A stretch of DNA of 64,000 nucleotides from Grifola frondosa (GCA_001683735.1 LUGG01000011.1:992001-1056000); one strand, 5' to 3'. Shown: positions 46,444 through 63,057, numbered from the stretch's first letter. Numbers and translations: made by a program. Notes: generated by a model not told the origin, from the sequence alone.

Positions 46444-47812
46444 ATGGACTCCACCTCCCCGTGTGTCTCCTTCAGTACGTGCTATCCTCGTCTTTCTTCC
46501 TTTGATCCCCTCATCCACCACTCTTTGATCCTGTCCAGTCGGAATCGTCGATTTCACGGAGAACGTAAGCGCGCTCATTTTTGACGCCCAACCACCCTCT
46601 TTGAACATAAAATTATCGTCCAGGCGCGATGGATGTATTGTTCAGAATCAGTCTCTGATCTCTTGGGTGCGGATTGACGCTCTTTCCGTAATTGAGGCGT
46701 TTCCCTACTTCATCATTCCCAGGTTTCGAGCCTCATGAACTCATCGGCACCCCGTCTCTCAACCTCGTCCACCCCGATGAGTTCGTAGAAGTGAAAGCCC
46801 TCCACTACACCACAATCAAACAGGACCAGGCTGCTGTGCTTGCGTACCTACGCATGAGGCACAAGGACCCGTACAAAGGCTATATTCTCTGTGCAATCGT
46901 ACGTGTATCTTCTCGAACAGATTCGCGTGTAGATCCCCTGACAAGCCCCGCAGTCACGTACCGTGTGTCAGAATGTCCTTGTTGGGAGCGTATCATTTGC
47001 CACGCCGGGACCGAAGGCCATGCACAACGCATCCACCGCCCAAGAAGTCAAAATCATCACTCCCACCGCAAAGGACTTCGAGTTCAGGGTAGGTCGTCTG
47101 TAGGCTGTTTTCCACTCATTTCTCATTGCCGAATGTGTTATGATCTCAGCGATGGAATGATCCAAACCCAATGCCTCCTTGCCCGATCCCAACGCTGCCA
47201 GAGTCCCCTTCAAGTGCCTCCTCTTCCTCGAGCGCGGATAGCCCGCTCGACTCCCCACCACTGCGTTTCGCGCCGCTCCCCGAGCAGTCCGTGCGCACCG
47301 CGCTCATCCTAGACCGATTCTCGGTGAACTGCGGCATCCTCTACTGCTCAAACGACAGCCTCCTCTCGACGACGAAGGTCATGGGCCGCAGTTTCTTCGA
47401 CTTCGTCATGCCCAAGGACGAGAGTCTCGTACGCAGCTGGATTGACGTGATCAAGGGCTGGGGCGTCAACGAGCGTGGGCAACCGAGCGATGGCGGCTTC
47501 GGTTTTGGCAAGTTCACGGTGTGTGTGCAGGGAAGGGACTCCAGGTTTGTCATCATCTTTTTCGACATGAAGTTTAAAGCTTACTGGTCATCTGTGGATA
47601 GTGTACGCAACCCGGACCCGGTGCCCTCGCGCCACCGGACGCAGACGAACCCGCGGGACAACCGTGACCGGCCGCACCACCGCGAAGCTGCGTCTGCGCG
47701 CCAGCGCCCGCGTGCCCGCACGGGTCCGCGGGGCGACGCCCTTGTCGTCGATGCGATCTTCTCGGCGCACTCCGATGGGCTCATGGTTATCCTCAGAAAA
47801 TCAACGTCATAA
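46444..47812 (+). CDS. PAS-fold protein (338 aa), basidiomycete type
   Basis: Exons 46444-46474, 46539-46564, 46624-46666, 46723-46898, 46954-47088, 47150-47544, 47602-47812 join in phase throughout. The first PAS fold is clear: VGIVDFTENARWMYCSESV, then DLLGFEPHELIGTPSLNLVHPDE, ending near GSVSFATPGP. A Ser/Pro linker leads to a second PAS-like unit (ILYCSNDSLLSTTKVMGRSFFDFVMPKDE, SWIDVIKGWG) and a short end FSAHSDGLMVILRK. The second unit is less typical. No GATA finger, LOV cysteine motif or kinase is present, so it is a stand-alone sensor or dimerisation module of the type found in many mushrooms; ligand unknown. The last intron (47545-47601, 57 nt) is a multiple of three and stop-free, so retention is possible. 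Confidence 0.8.
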
Positions 47813-49569
47813 CCTGTCTTGTCCCGCCTGTGCTATCTCTCCCGATGCTGGTCTGACGCGATCAGGAGGTTGTTTATATGGCCAAGCTGGTCGTTGGCAC
47901 TTCCTTATCGTTGCATGATCTGCTTGCCTCACCATTTCCTTTTGATATGTCGCGTTCTCGTGTTTTCTGTTATCTGCTTCGGTATGCTCTCGATTGAATA
48001 TTTTCCCTTCTTCGGCGATGTCTTTACGCAGCTCATGTGAAGTAGACCTATTGTCTTCTTTGTTGCAGCCCCTTCTCGGTTATTATCTCGCTGTTATCGT
48101 TCTATGAATCATCTCGCGATCGTTCCTGTCTTACGTTCTATGATGTGCTTGTAACCTGTGATGTTGTTCGTGTACAAATATAGTGTGTTGTCGTGCTAGC
48201 CATTCGGTGACAGATGCGTGCGATGAGAATGGGCACACATTACGATGAAGCACTCCACAGCGGTTCCACTAGTGCCAAGCACAGTCTCTGCGTACTCTGC
48301 ACGAGGTCGAGGATCCACCTCGATCGATCGTTCAATGTATCGCATTGAATGGCGGATCTACACAGAAGGGACGGTGTATACGCCTCTTCGACTTTGAATG
48401 CACAACGAACGCAGTACTTCGTTCATTTGTATCGGTCGAGACATGTGACGTCTTATCAACACGATGCTGCAGAGAAGACGTATTGGCCACGCTGAGGAGG
48501 GACCGCACGTTAGAGCATTCTACTTTACACTGTACACTGTTATGCATTACTCACGCGGGACCTGACAGCGATACGATGGAGGACACGGGTGGTATCATAT
48601 CCCCCAATGGACCACGAGCGGAAGTAACTTGAACCTTGTTCTTGAGAAAATAGTAACTCTTGCGGCAGTGTGTGCCAACACGATCAAGCATGCCCGACAA
48701 TGCTCACCTAGAATGATACCGCCAGCCGCTCCCAATTTCTGCCTGGATTTTCAGCACCCTCCGCTATCGATAGATATCCACCGCGATCCGTGGAGGCCAA
48801 GTTGTCGAGACTGACATCCGACCGGCCATCACAGCTGAACATCGTATGATCCCAAGCAGCGACTCATCACAAGGAACGACGAGCCCGGACGGGGATAGAC
48901 GGCCAAGGCGAGAAATGGAGAAGTCTAGGTGAGCGAGCACGACAACCATTCCAACGTCGAACTTGCCCGAGGAGCGTACATAAGCCTTTTATGGACGTCC
49001 AGGATAATTTAGACGAAGATCCAATTCCCTCAAGCAAATCTCAGCGATTCGTGGCAAAACTCGTCCCGGAGCGTGCGTGCACGCCGGCAGCGCCCGGTTG
49101 GTAAATACATATGAGCTCACGAGCCCCCCGTGTGAGACGCGGGCGTATATATACTTATATGTTTGGCGTCTGCGCTCTATGTGCGCCGCAGGGCAGAGAG
49201 GAAACGGCGGGATGGTAGCTTCAACGTCCAGCGGATGTTCCCCCTTCTCATGATCACCATGAAGATACCGCGAGGGTTCAGACTATAGGATGGTAATAAT
49301 ACTACGCCAGGGGCTGTGCGCCTTTTATATGGGATATATTGAATGTCGTAAACACCGCCTCCCAAGCTGTCACTAGTTAGGCTCGAGAACCACGACATGC
49401 GCGAGACACGTTGCGATAAGTCATGACGGAGATCTTCAAATAATCTCATAACCGGCCCATACAGTTGACGTGCAGCATGCCACTGAGAATACAAGAATAT
49501 TCGGATGTAATGGGTCTATAACGTATATAGAGATATGCAACTCTACTTCAGCCTTAGATGAGCTCGTGA
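47813..49569. other. Intergenic between convergent genes
   Basis: T-rich 3' flank of the PAS gene to about 48180, then mixed sequence. Open frames (48345-48632, 49177-49494 minus) have no splice or residue support. Nothing recognisable. Confidence 0.4.
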
Positions 49570-50879
49570 TCAAACGCTCTCATCTCCTTCACGGAATGTG
49601 ACTGTTGGAAGAATGGACTTGCGTTGGATAGATCCAAAGCTCGAGTTCGCGAACTGCATGGTGTCGAGGGGTATAGTCTGCACGCCGTCGGTAGTTTCTG
49701 TGCCCGGCGTAAACTTTGGCTTTGTCAGTTGGGTTCTAGTCATCCTGGAATGCACGTCGTTGGATGTCAGGTTCAGTCCTGCCAATACCAGAATCATTGT
49801 TGGAGTGATGGCCTGATGGTACGAATCAGATGACGTGCTTCGGATGGTGCAACCAATCAACTTACAGTGAGTTGAGCGATGGGATCATAAACGATGTAGA
49901 AGGCATTGGAGGCGAGGAAGTAGAGCGTGATCTCACAGATCAGCGCCACGGAATAGATCATGCCGGACTCAATGATGATGAGGAGAATTCTCCAATACCG
50001 GAAATAGCAGTACCGCCGCTGAAACGGCAGCATGTACCTGCAAACGTGATTAATATCAATTCGGGAGTTATAATGAGAGCGTGAATACCAGACACGAAGA
50101 GCAATAAGACTTGTGACGATGATATTGGTGGCGAGAGAGATAGTGAACAAGGAGCCGTTCCAGATGGTGAGCTCATGCGCGAAAGCGCTGTGGAGGTCCT
50201 TTGCCCCAGCGAACTCGACGGTCTGTGCGAATCCACAAGCTGTCTCGGAACTAAGCCGGCGAAAATGATACTTCTAGGGTATGACTCACTTGCGGAAGCA
50301 ATGATCAGAAGCACAGGAACAACACAAATCTTAATGGACTTGTTCCACACGAGGTAGCATCGCCAGACCTAGCTGCGGATGTTAGCCAAATAGATGTACC
50401 GGGGATCCCTCCGCACACACCACGACACTGTCACCAATGACTGACTGCAGAATAATCAGCCGTGGATACAGTCAAGAAGACCACTGCATACATACGTTGA
50501 CCGTATGGATCCCAACTTTGACGACGTTGGCAGGAATCGAGACATCCGAGAAGAAAGCTGCGGGCCCGCCAGGCTGATTGCGGAGCACGATGAAACCCTC
50601 GATGAGCCGTTGGAAGCCTAGAGACACATGGGCCGTGGAGAACGAAATCATGGCGACAGCAATAGCCACCAATAGCTTATTGATGTGCGGGGTTCTTCGC
50701 CGGATCGTGAGGACGAACATGCATGACCAGAATAGCACGAAATTCATGCCTGGAAGAAGCAAACTAACATTGGACTCCCCGCTTTCATGCCAAAAGTTCT
50801 CATGCTCACCATAGAAGAGCGTTTCGAGCCAAATGGCCGTGAGATAGGCTTTATCCAGTGGGATATCTGTGCCCGGCAT
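49570..50879 (-). CDS. Seven-helix integral membrane protein, basidiomycete family (330 aa)
   Basis: Seven exons in phase: 50879-50810, 50749-50496, 50444-50421 (24 nt), 50368-50290, 50239-50089, 50037-49866, 49812-49570. Hydrophobic segments: around ETLFYGMNFVLFWSCMFVL, LLVAIAVAMISFSTAHVSLGF, KICVVPVLLIIAS, FTISLATNIIVTSLIALRVW, GMIYSVALICEITLYFL and the start of the last exon (AITPTMILVLAGLNL), with one more near the PANVVKVGIHTVNSVIGDSVV join. The start MPGTDIPLDKAYLTAIWLE and the VWRCYLVWNKS motif are the conserved signature I know from a large, uncharacterised mushroom family; no ligand is known. The C-terminus is cytosolic-looking and Ser/Thr-rich. No lesion found. Confidence 0.85.
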
Positions 50880-51359
50880 GGCGAACGATGACGGGCGAGA
50901 AGGGGACCAGGAAGACTCACGGACGGAGGCATCTCCTTATAGGCTGGGAAGGTGGGGCACATGAAGAGCAACAAACAAGACGTGCACAGTCCATGCATGA
51001 GAATGATTGGACGAATTTGTGCGCTACCTTCCCCGAAACTTCCAATAGAAGAGAACGTGGCAGTGCCGCGCTGATGAATGGTTGTTGGGCACTTCACCCC
51101 ATCAGCATCTTGGACTCTTGCACATGCACTTGGAATACCTTATCATCGAAGCTTGTGCGACTGCCTGATCATGAGAGCTTGCTTGCAGCACTGGTGATGT
51201 GATGGCAGTGATACATGAACTTCGCCATTTCTGCACCGATGGAATATCTCCGCATTTGGACAATGGAGACGCACGCCGTGGCCACGTGCAAGCGACGCGT
51301 TCAGCCACCGACGCGTGGCAAGGATAACGCGTCGTAGGAGCCTTTCGCCACGAGCAACC
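50880..51359. promoter_or_regulatory. Shared divergent promoter of the seven-helix gene and RecQ
   Basis: About 480 bases between two starts pointing away from each other. ACGCGT occurs twice at the RecQ side (GCGACGCGTTC near 51293-51301 and CGACGCGTGGC near 51310-51318), and GCCACGTGC lies near 51281-51289. ACGCGT is the MluI cell-cycle box bound by MBF in other fungi, plausible for a DNA-repair helicase. Inference from motif only. Confidence 0.5.
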
Positions 51360-55366
<4,007 letters not shown>

Positions 55367-56844
55367 GAGGAATATTGAGGACATCGTGTGCTTAATTATG
55401 CTGCGTCGTCACTTAACATTCATCCGCTAACTGACTTGTTATCAAATCATTGGTGTTTTACGCTTGCCACCTATATTTAGCTTTCTTTCATCGCTCCATG
55501 CAAAAGAGCAGTCTTCCAGTTCGTCATACCAACCTGTCCATCGGGGAAGAACCTTCAGGATACTACCTCACCTAAGGCAAGCAAGTGGTTACAACAAAGC
55601 GAGGGAATGGATGAAACATTTTGGCACGTTAAATGCTGGCGCGTCCACCTATTTTCCTTCCGCCTCAGGAGTGCGCCGCGACAAGCATTGAAGGCGAGCG
55701 ATAATCTACAGCTTCAAGTTGCCGATACAGCAGCCACCTATACTTCAAGGATAATCATAAGTCCTCCATTCTTACGCGCAAGACGTACAAGCTATGCCGC
55801 GGGGCCGAGTTGTTCTCGGGATGATTCCGGAGTATATAGCAGCTTACGAGCCCCAGAACTAAAGTTATTGCCATGCGGCGCCGCACAAGTAATATGCACC
55901 CCGAATCCCATGAGAATGAAACTCTATTTGACGACCGGGCACAGACATCCAAACTAGGACACAAGAAATGGTTCAGTGGTGGACCTCGGAGCACAGATTA
56001 GACTAAGAAAAGGAAGAGATCATGATGGGAGCCGGAAAGAGACAGATAGAAGGAGATAGGAACGACGCGAGGAGCCAGCTGAGTACACGCGCTCTTGGGG
56101 GCAAGTCACCCGAGAAGGCAATGAGAGATGGGTGATTGCAGATAACAAGAATGGAGCGATATGGAGAGGACGTAGTGATGGGTCGTCATGAGAAGAAAGA
56201 GAAGAAAAAGGGGATAACGGTGATGGATACAGCATGGAGTCAATGTCCCGTACATGCCGTGCTCGTTCTGTTGTCGGTTGGACGAAGATCCTCCATCCCA
56301 TATACTGCTCAAGTGACAGACCTGCCGACAGGGCGAACAGGGGTATGAGCAGTGAGCACGCGGTGATAGATACAATACAGCAAGATTGTTTTCACAGTTT
56401 GATGGTGGGAGATTGATAGATGTTGAGCCGGAGAGTGCGTGAAATGGATATATGGAGTGGTGAATCGACGACATAGACAACAGTTGCCTGCGAATAGCAT
56501 AAGCCATAAATCACATGCCATCAACAACTCAGATCATGAATGAACAATTTGGAAGAGCGCATACCTTCGGACATATAGATAGGTGACAGATGGATGGCAG
56601 ACATGCAGCAAAGAGGGAAGGTACGATATACAGCCGAGACGAGCTCCCACGTCTTGGATGATCTGTCTAATGGTTTGGGTCGAAGACGGGTCGTGATGAT
56701 CGCGCCTCCACCGGATGATACAGCGAGAGTAGGAATCAATCCAAGCGCATTGGGAGAAATTCTATCCAAATCGGTCGATCAGTGTAACGATATAACTATG
56801 TCTTGAAGAGATGTAGCCTTGGCTTGACGAGCGAACCCAACCCC
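55367..56844. other. 3' flanks between RecQ and AMPK beta
   Basis: Convergent space of about 1.5 kb. Open frames on both strands around 55600-56500 lack splice logic and conserved residues. Nothing recognisable. Confidence 0.4.
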
Positions 56845-58577
56845 CTACGTCGGCTTGTAATAGACGGTGGTAATATACTGCTCAGAGTATAAACATGTCA
56901 AGTTTGTCGCCGATTGTGAGCGGTGTTTACACACCTTCTTGCGGTACCGCGTCGTATTTGCTACAGCCAACACTCCATTCCGGATAGCACTCGTACTCAG
57001 ATGGTGCAACACCACATGAGACGGCACTGGAAGCACACTGGCGTCATCAGCAAGTCCGGGAGCATCAAGAGGGCGAGCTACGGATGTCGATGTCGCCGGA
57101 GGCGTTGAGGGCCCCGACGGTACTTGTGACGCGAGAGTCGTGGACGAGACATCCGTACCAGAAGCAGTCACAATCGGTAAAGCAAGCGGGGGTGGAGGTG
57201 CGCCAGGTACATTAAAGTTGTCATCAGCAGGGGGAGCGGGGTCAGATGGGACCGCCCCATCGATGGCCGCGGTCAACGCCATGCCAAGGTTAGAAGGTCG
57301 CGCACGGCTCTCTCGGTCGCGATCTCTGTCCCTGTCCCGATCGCGTCGAGATCGCTCCCTCTCCTTGCCGCTCCGTTTTTTGTCCCTGTCGCCGCCCCCT
57401 GATCCGGAGCTCGGAACCATCGCGGATGGACGAACGTTGAGAATGAGTTTATCAAGATGCCGAGGCAGCACAGGGGCAGGCGGGATGTTGGGAGTAGGAA
57501 CGCCTGACGTGGAGGATGAGGGATCTGTGGATGCAAGGTACGCTTCCTCCTCAGCGGCAGCAGCGATAAGCTCTTGAGGTATATCCGTAGTCCATTCGCC
57601 ATCGCGTGCCTTCCCAGTCTGCGTTGGTCCACTGCTCGAGTCACTCCAAAATGAGTTGTACTGGTTCGGATGGCCGTGATGCGGACTAGCAAGCGGGGAT
57701 GCCGATGCTGAAAGAGTGACCGGGGAAGATGAAGAAGTGGATGCAGGTACAGCAACGTAGTTGGCGAGCGAGCCGTCTCTGTCATCAACTGCTCTGGGAT
57801 AATCGTCGGCCAAGCGCCATTGATCATCTACGAGGAACTTCAAATGGTGTGTTCCTGGAAGGAGGGATACCATTGTCCAAAACGTGTTCGTTTGTGGGCT
57901 ACAATCCGTTCAAAAAACGTCATGCGTCGCGACAAAAATCAGACTTACTCAAAATCCATAGGCTGACGGCCTTGCCAATTGTTGTCCCGGCGCGTGCCAA
58001 CCAACTTTCTTTCCTCCGTACGCCATACGATCTTGACATTCACCGGCTCTGGCTTCGCAACGTCTTCTTCGGGCTTCACGAGCGCCAAAGGAATGGTACT
58101 GTGCACAACTTCTCGCACAAACTCAGGCTTGACGGGCTCATGATTGGGAGGGGAGTTCTGATCGCCAGAGATGAATGACCGGGTAGAAGGGTACGCGCTA
58201 CTGAGATATGACTTGTGTCGCTGTCGGCCGTCATTCATGCGGAGGTTGATATGTGCCGCAGATGGTAGATTGTTCTGAGGTCGGAATGTCGGCTGGGGCG
58301 GGTTAGCTGACGTAGGAATAGGGATCGGAGAAGAGGCTCTTGGACGGCGATAGTTCGGATGGGGCGAAGAGGCGGGAGAGGGAGAAGAAGGAGTCAGTGT
58401 GAGAGAGGCCAGGTCGGGTAGCTCAAGAGACTTCTTTTTTGTGCGAAGCGAACGATGTACGCGGCTGGAAGAGGATGCGGGGTTAGGACTCCCGTGGCGT
58501 ATGGGAGAATGTGCTGAACGGGAGGGGGAGGCGGGGCGGGGATTGACAGCGCTGGGATTCGAGGTGGTGTTGCCCAT
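56845..58577 (-). CDS. SNF1/AMPK complex beta subunit (542 aa)
   Basis: Exons 58577-57949, 57898-56935, 56880-56845, in phase. The N-terminus MGNTTSNP fits the N-myristoylation consensus, as in other beta subunits, and would tether the kinase to membranes. After a Ser/Pro-rich, basic region comes the glycogen-binding CBM48 domain, about residues 178-265: VNVKIVWRTE, NNWQGRQPMDFDPQT, TFWTMVSLLPGTHHLKFLVDDQWR, DGSLANYVAV. The C-terminal interaction domain for the alpha and gamma subunits starts at EWTTDIPQEL, IPPAPVLPRHLDKLILN and ends HVVLHHLSTSAIRNGVLAVANTTRYRKKQYITTVYYKP. It is split by an insert of roughly 130 residues with an Arg-Asp alternating run (57300-57365 on the plus strand). The complex links glucose and energy status to metabolism. 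No lesions. Confidence 0.95.
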
Positions 58578-59197
58578 GCTAGGAGATCAGCAGACGGGCA
58601 ATATGCAGCGTAACCAACCCGAAACCAAGCGAATGATCAGCGATGTACTTGAAAAAGATCCAGAGGAGGGTCGGGGGGCGACCAGAAGAAACAAAGGCCG
58701 GAAAACAAGCTGGACGGGGCCGTAAGGAGCCTTTAGTACGGTCACAGGAGAAGCAGCGGCAGCTCGCACACTCACTTGAGCGATCTTGATGTCCCCTCAC
58801 ACAGCAGCCTCCTACCCAATGCGACGAGCCGGCTTGTCTACCGAAGACCTCTCTACAAGGCAAACAATGGGTGCACTTGGAGATGCGCAACGGCAAATCT
58901 TGAAATTAGTTCGGGAAGTTTAAGTTAGACAGAGATGATGATGGAGGCGACAATCTGCTGAAATGGAGACAGGAGATACAGGACAATAACAACTCGATCG
59001 CGTCAGCGGTGACTTTTCAAGCGGAGTGGGAACTTCTCACCGTATATTTTAACTCCGATAATTCGGCGACAAATCTACGTGCCCTTCCAGTCTCGAGTCT
59101 GAGCCTCGAGTTATTTACCACTGTCGAATACAACAAAGTGTCATCTCAAAGTGCTCCTTCCCTCTCGTAGACTGCTCTTAAGTGCGAGACGTTCCTT
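58578..59197. other. Divergent promoter between AMPK beta and NTA1
   Basis: 620 bases with no gene. A minus-strand open frame (58579-58896) is Cys-rich but overlaps the promoter and has no start context. No clear motif pair. Confidence 0.45.
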
Positions 59198-60465
59198 ATG
59201 AGGATTGCCGTAGTTCAGTTCGCTCCAAAGGTGAGTTGCCCGTCGCAACAGCTCACTCATGATCGATGCATTACTCCATAACAAGATAGGATGCGTCAAG
59301 GAAAATATAGCGACCGCTGAAAGGTTGTGCGAGAAGTGTGTTCTTCCTTGGGACCTCTCAGCATGAGGCACGTTGCGATCCATCCACTCTTAGGCTGAGA
59401 CCTCACTCGGTAGACCTCGTCTGTCTCCCGGAGATGATATTTACTGGTAAGCAATAGGCATTCTCTGTCTTGCCTCCCTGTAGGTCATATTGATTCATGA
59501 TGCACGATATATGATGTATATGCAGGCTACGTCTTCCCGATGCTGCGTCAATTTCGCCCTATCTGGAGGAACCTCGTGTCGGCCCTACCTCCCGCTTCTG
59601 CGCTGATCTGGCTGCGCGATTGCATTGTCATGTTGTTGCCGGCTACCCGGAGCGCCTCGTTCCGCATGAACGCGAGAAAGCTGTTAGCGAGGACGGAGTT
59701 GAGGTCACCAAGATCGGCGCCAACAGCGCTGTACTATACGGTCCCACCGGCACATTCGTGGACGGGTATCGCAAAACGAATTTATTCGAGACTGACATGA
59801 CGTGGGCCAAAGCTGGTGTGTCCTTTACTTCTCGAGGTCGATGCGACATTTCATGTTCCATCAATTGTATTCCAGGCACCGGATTTGCCACCTTCACACT
59901 CTCTCATCCGCTCAATACAGTCAGTATCGGTATATGCATGGACCTGAACCCGCAGCCTCTATCATTTGGGACATCGATGAGGGCCCATATGAGGTCGCGG
60001 ACTACTGCATTGCGAAGAAGACGAACCTACTCATCTTGCTAAATGCTTGGCTAGACTCTGGTGCCGAACCAGAAAAAAACACAGACTGGCAGACTCTAAA
60101 TTATTGGGCGGCGAGGCTGAGACCGCTGTGGGCAAAAATAGCCAAGGAAGATCCTTCTAATAAACACAGGTATGAGGAGGCTGATGAAGCAGAGAAAATT
60201 TACTCGACAACCTGGGGAAGAGTTGATCGTTGTGATCTGCAACAGATGCGGCGAAGAGAATGGTACAGTAGTACATTCCTTGATCCAATTTTGTCCCGCT
60301 CACTTCATAATATAGGCAAGCTATTCGCCGGCTCTTCCGCTATCTTCAGCTTGACTCGCGGGCGCGGGAAGACCACTATTGCTCCACGCTATGGGGCGAC
60401 GAACGGAAGGCGTAGTAATATGGAAGGCACACGATGACCACCGGAATACATTAACAATCAGATAG
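59198..60465 (+). CDS. NTA1: Nitrilase-fold protein N-terminal amidase (NTA1-like), four single-base frame breaks
   Basis: Exons 59198-59230, 59286-59335, 59394-59446, 59525-59815, 59876-60262, 60315-60465. All three nitrilase-fold catalytic positions are visible: Glu in CLPEMIFTG, Lys in YRKTNLFETD, Cys in SIGICMDLNP. GPYEVADYCIAKKTNLLILLNAWLDS and CNRCGEENG, FAGSSAIFSLTRG follow as in Nta1, which deamidates N-terminal Asn/Gln to feed the N-degron pathway. The frame must shift four times: one base missing at the C-run 59536-59538 (TGYVFP / DAASISPYLEE), one near 59955-59960 (DLNPQP / SIIWDIDEGPYE), one at the G-run 60214-60217 (YSTTW / GEELIVV), and one extra A at 60369-60370 (LTRGRG / RPLLLHAMGRR). 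Uncorrected, the last frame ends at 60437. Either assembly errors or a young pseudogene. Confidence 0.8.
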
Positions 60466-60914
60466 CAAGTAAGGAGCTTGATATTGCAATTAATAAAGTG
60501 TGGTGATCGCGATTAAATCTGGATCTCATAATGTCGAGGATCCATTACACTCGCGACAAGACTACGGGGACTGCACCTTCCGCAAGATTTCTGTTGTTGC
60601 TGTACTACGTAGCTTTCGTTGTTGAAAACGTTGAAACCAGTTCCTTCGCGGCTGCCGTTTTAAAAGGCAATGAATAAATTGAGGGTATCTACGATCATAT
60701 GTGTGGTGAGGGTCCGACGCGCAGCAGCTCCGCCGTGACTGTGGCAAGGAATCTGCAGCTGTATCACACCACTGTCCACCCTTTCTATGCATAGTATGGA
60801 TAGCGAACAGTATTCTTCATCTCGAAGCTCAGCAAATCTGTCTTTTGTGCTGCCAGAGACTTGCGCACCACGTTCGCCTAGTCCGTCTCCAGTCCGGATC
60901 CGCAACGCGCTCGA
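60466..60914. other. Intergenic
   Basis: No supported gene. A frame from an ATG at 60787 (MHSMDSEQYSSS) reaches a stop at about 60937 in a different frame from the BTB gene; it might be a 5' exon of that gene if one base is missing near 60910. Confidence 0.35.
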
Positions 60915-62211
60915 ATGGACGAGGATGAAGTCGTGATGCAGCTAAGACCGAAATCCAAATTCGAAACGGAGCTTGTCCGGGACGATACTTATTATCTATC
61001 GACGGGAGTTTCATTCTGCAGGTCGAGAATACGGTGTTTAATGTCAGAGTCTTGCTGTACTAAGTGTCTTTATTTCTACTGACTTTGGTCTGTGTGGTAT
61101 ACTTGATCCCAGGTCCACCGTACAATTCTCGCGAAGGACTTCTCGACTTTCAGCGCAATGTTTGATATGCCTGTTCCGGAGGCGAGGAGGAGTATCAGGT
61201 TGGGAGCTCCGACGATAACCCTCTCGTCCTGACAGGTGATACAGTGAAGGAGTTCAAGAATTTTCTTTGGGCACTATACTCATTGTGGGTCTCTACCATA
61301 TGGGATGTTTATTGGAACTCATGCCATCGATCAAATACAGGCCACACGAGCTCATGATCGTGCATTCCCCGAAAGCGGATTTATCGCAGCTCATGGACAT
61401 CGCTCGCATCGCGAACAAATACTCCTTCGGTCCCTTGAGACGTGGGCACTCGACGCCATCAATGACCACGTCAATCGCAAGCCCTCTCCTCTCTATACCT
61501 TCCTCCCGTACTCCACCTCTCACGCCGACACAAAGGTCGCCGTTGCCGCAAACGGCGCACTCGTATCCCGCCTTGTACACCTCGCACAGATATGCAATCA
61601 CGAGCAGCTTCTGGCACCATGATATGTTGCTGAGGCAGCTCATGAGCCTGTCGATCCAGTACGCATATCTCGCCATGACGCTTGCGGATGAGCTAGATTT
61701 GCGAGCATCCGTGGGGTCGCTTATCTTGAAGTGATGCAGAAAGCCGTGGTGGTGACACGCGCGAGGGATAGACCATCCTCCGAGGACGGCAATGAGCCGT
61801 CCGCCGAAGATTCTGAGGGTGGCATCGTCGACTGCCAGGGGCGTCTGATCGTTTCGCAGGAGCAGCGACTTCGGTTGCTGTCGGGATACTACCGCTGTCG
61901 GTGCATGGGAGCGCCTCCGTGTGCAGCCTTTACACTTTGAGCATTCGGCATCGTGCAGCACGACATGGCATCAGCACGGATGCACACAGAGCTGGCAGGA
62001 CTTTTGGAAGGAGAAGACGAGGGGCGACACTGTGCTCTCACTCGGCCTCGCGATGTGCTTGGGAGGTTGAAAGCCATCGCGAAGGAGTTCGACGGTGGGC
62101 TCAGCGACGTATATGCATCATGATTGCAGAGTAATTGCTCGGAAGACGATTATGGAGAAGATCAAGCAAGTCGAGGATGCATTGCCTGATTACTTTGTAG
62201 AACGATCTTGA
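60915..62211 (+). CDS. BTB/POZ domain protein, basidiomycete type, with repeated frame breaks
   Basis: Start at 60915 (MDEDEVVMQLRPKSKF). The BTB fold follows: LVRDDTYYLS, DGSFILQVENTVFN, splice (about 61036/61114) to VHRTILAKDFSTFSAMFDMP, EEEYQVGSSDDNPLVLTGDTVKEFKNFLWALYS, then PHELMIVHSPKADLSQLMDIARIANKYSF and SLETWALDAINDHV. A typical mushroom BTB tail follows (RGVAYLEVM, LRLLSGYYRC, HQHGCTQSWQDFWKEK, LGRLKAIAKEFD) ending VEDALPDYFVERS at 62209-62211. Several frame breaks are each one base short: near 60999, at the GG of 61181-61182, at the TT of 61425-61426, near 61890 and near 62050. Such proteins often serve as Cul3 adaptors or transcription partners; no partner is identifiable here. 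Confidence 0.7.
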
Positions 62212-62451
62212 GTGACGAAAAGAGTTCACGTATGACATTGATGTATTCCCATCATGATAAAGACTCCGGATAGCATGTACTTATATAGCACGCACGATTG
62301 TAATTTTTAGCTACGTGGATCATCTGTTGTTAATTTCATGACAAGAAACAGAACGAACAACGTACAGGACTACATAGACCTACCGAACGTACTGACATGT
62401 ACACAAATTAACCTCGCCGGCTCCTTGTCCTAGCCCTTGCTACGCGTCTCC

Positions 62452-63057
62452 CTATCGCTGTGGTGGTAGAACCGGTACCGCCTGTCGTAGGTGCGGTACC
62501 GTATTCCAACTAGGTGTCACGAAGTCGGTGGCTCCACCAGAATGATTGCTGGGCTGGGCATGAGTGGAAAGCCCCATGATACTGCGCATAATGATGTCAA
62601 TGTCGTCGACGACGGCTGTTCCTCCTCAGATAGCCGGGTTCCCCGTAGCACGGTCTGTTCAAAAAGCTCATCTTCTTCCAATTGTCGAACTCTCTCGCGT
62701 AAATTGTTCATCACTTGCTCATGCAGTCTGAATGACAATCGGTGTTAGAAAGGAAACAGGAAATGCATCGAAAACAAACGCACGCTTCTCCTGCGGTCCG
62801 TGAGTTTTTGGTTAGGACGATGGGGCGTGGTTGGAGTAATGGTTCTATGTTTGCCTTCACTTCATCCGGTCGAGGCACGTTGAGACGCAAGCGGTCCAGA
62901 CACTTTCGCTCGAAAGCATCTTGATCTAGTTCTTCGTCTGATAGAGACGTCTCATCGCACCATATTCTGTACCGATTGTACTAGACGGTGATGCGGCGCG
63001 CATGAGAGGCGGCGCATATTGCGGGTCGCTAGCAAGGATGTGGTGGAAGTGAGGCAT
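62452..63057 (-). CDS. Small coiled-coil protein, unrecognised (about 195 aa)
   Basis: Minus strand from MPHFHHILASDPQYAPP at 63057. After IGTEYG the frame slips by one into DETSLSDEELDQDAFERK, followed by LRLNVPRPDEVKANIEPLLQP, PIVLTKNSRTAGE, then a 5'-GTGCGT...TTCAG intron (about 62783-62728) to LHEQVMNNLRERVRQLEEDELFEQ, a good coiled coil. A second slip near SEEEQPS leads to VDDIDIIMRSIMGLSTHAQPSNH and a stop at 62454-62452. Size and coiled coil would fit a subunit of a larger complex, but I do not recognise it. It shares a promoter with RNR1. 62212-62451 is the short convergent gap to the BTB gene. Confidence 0.55.
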
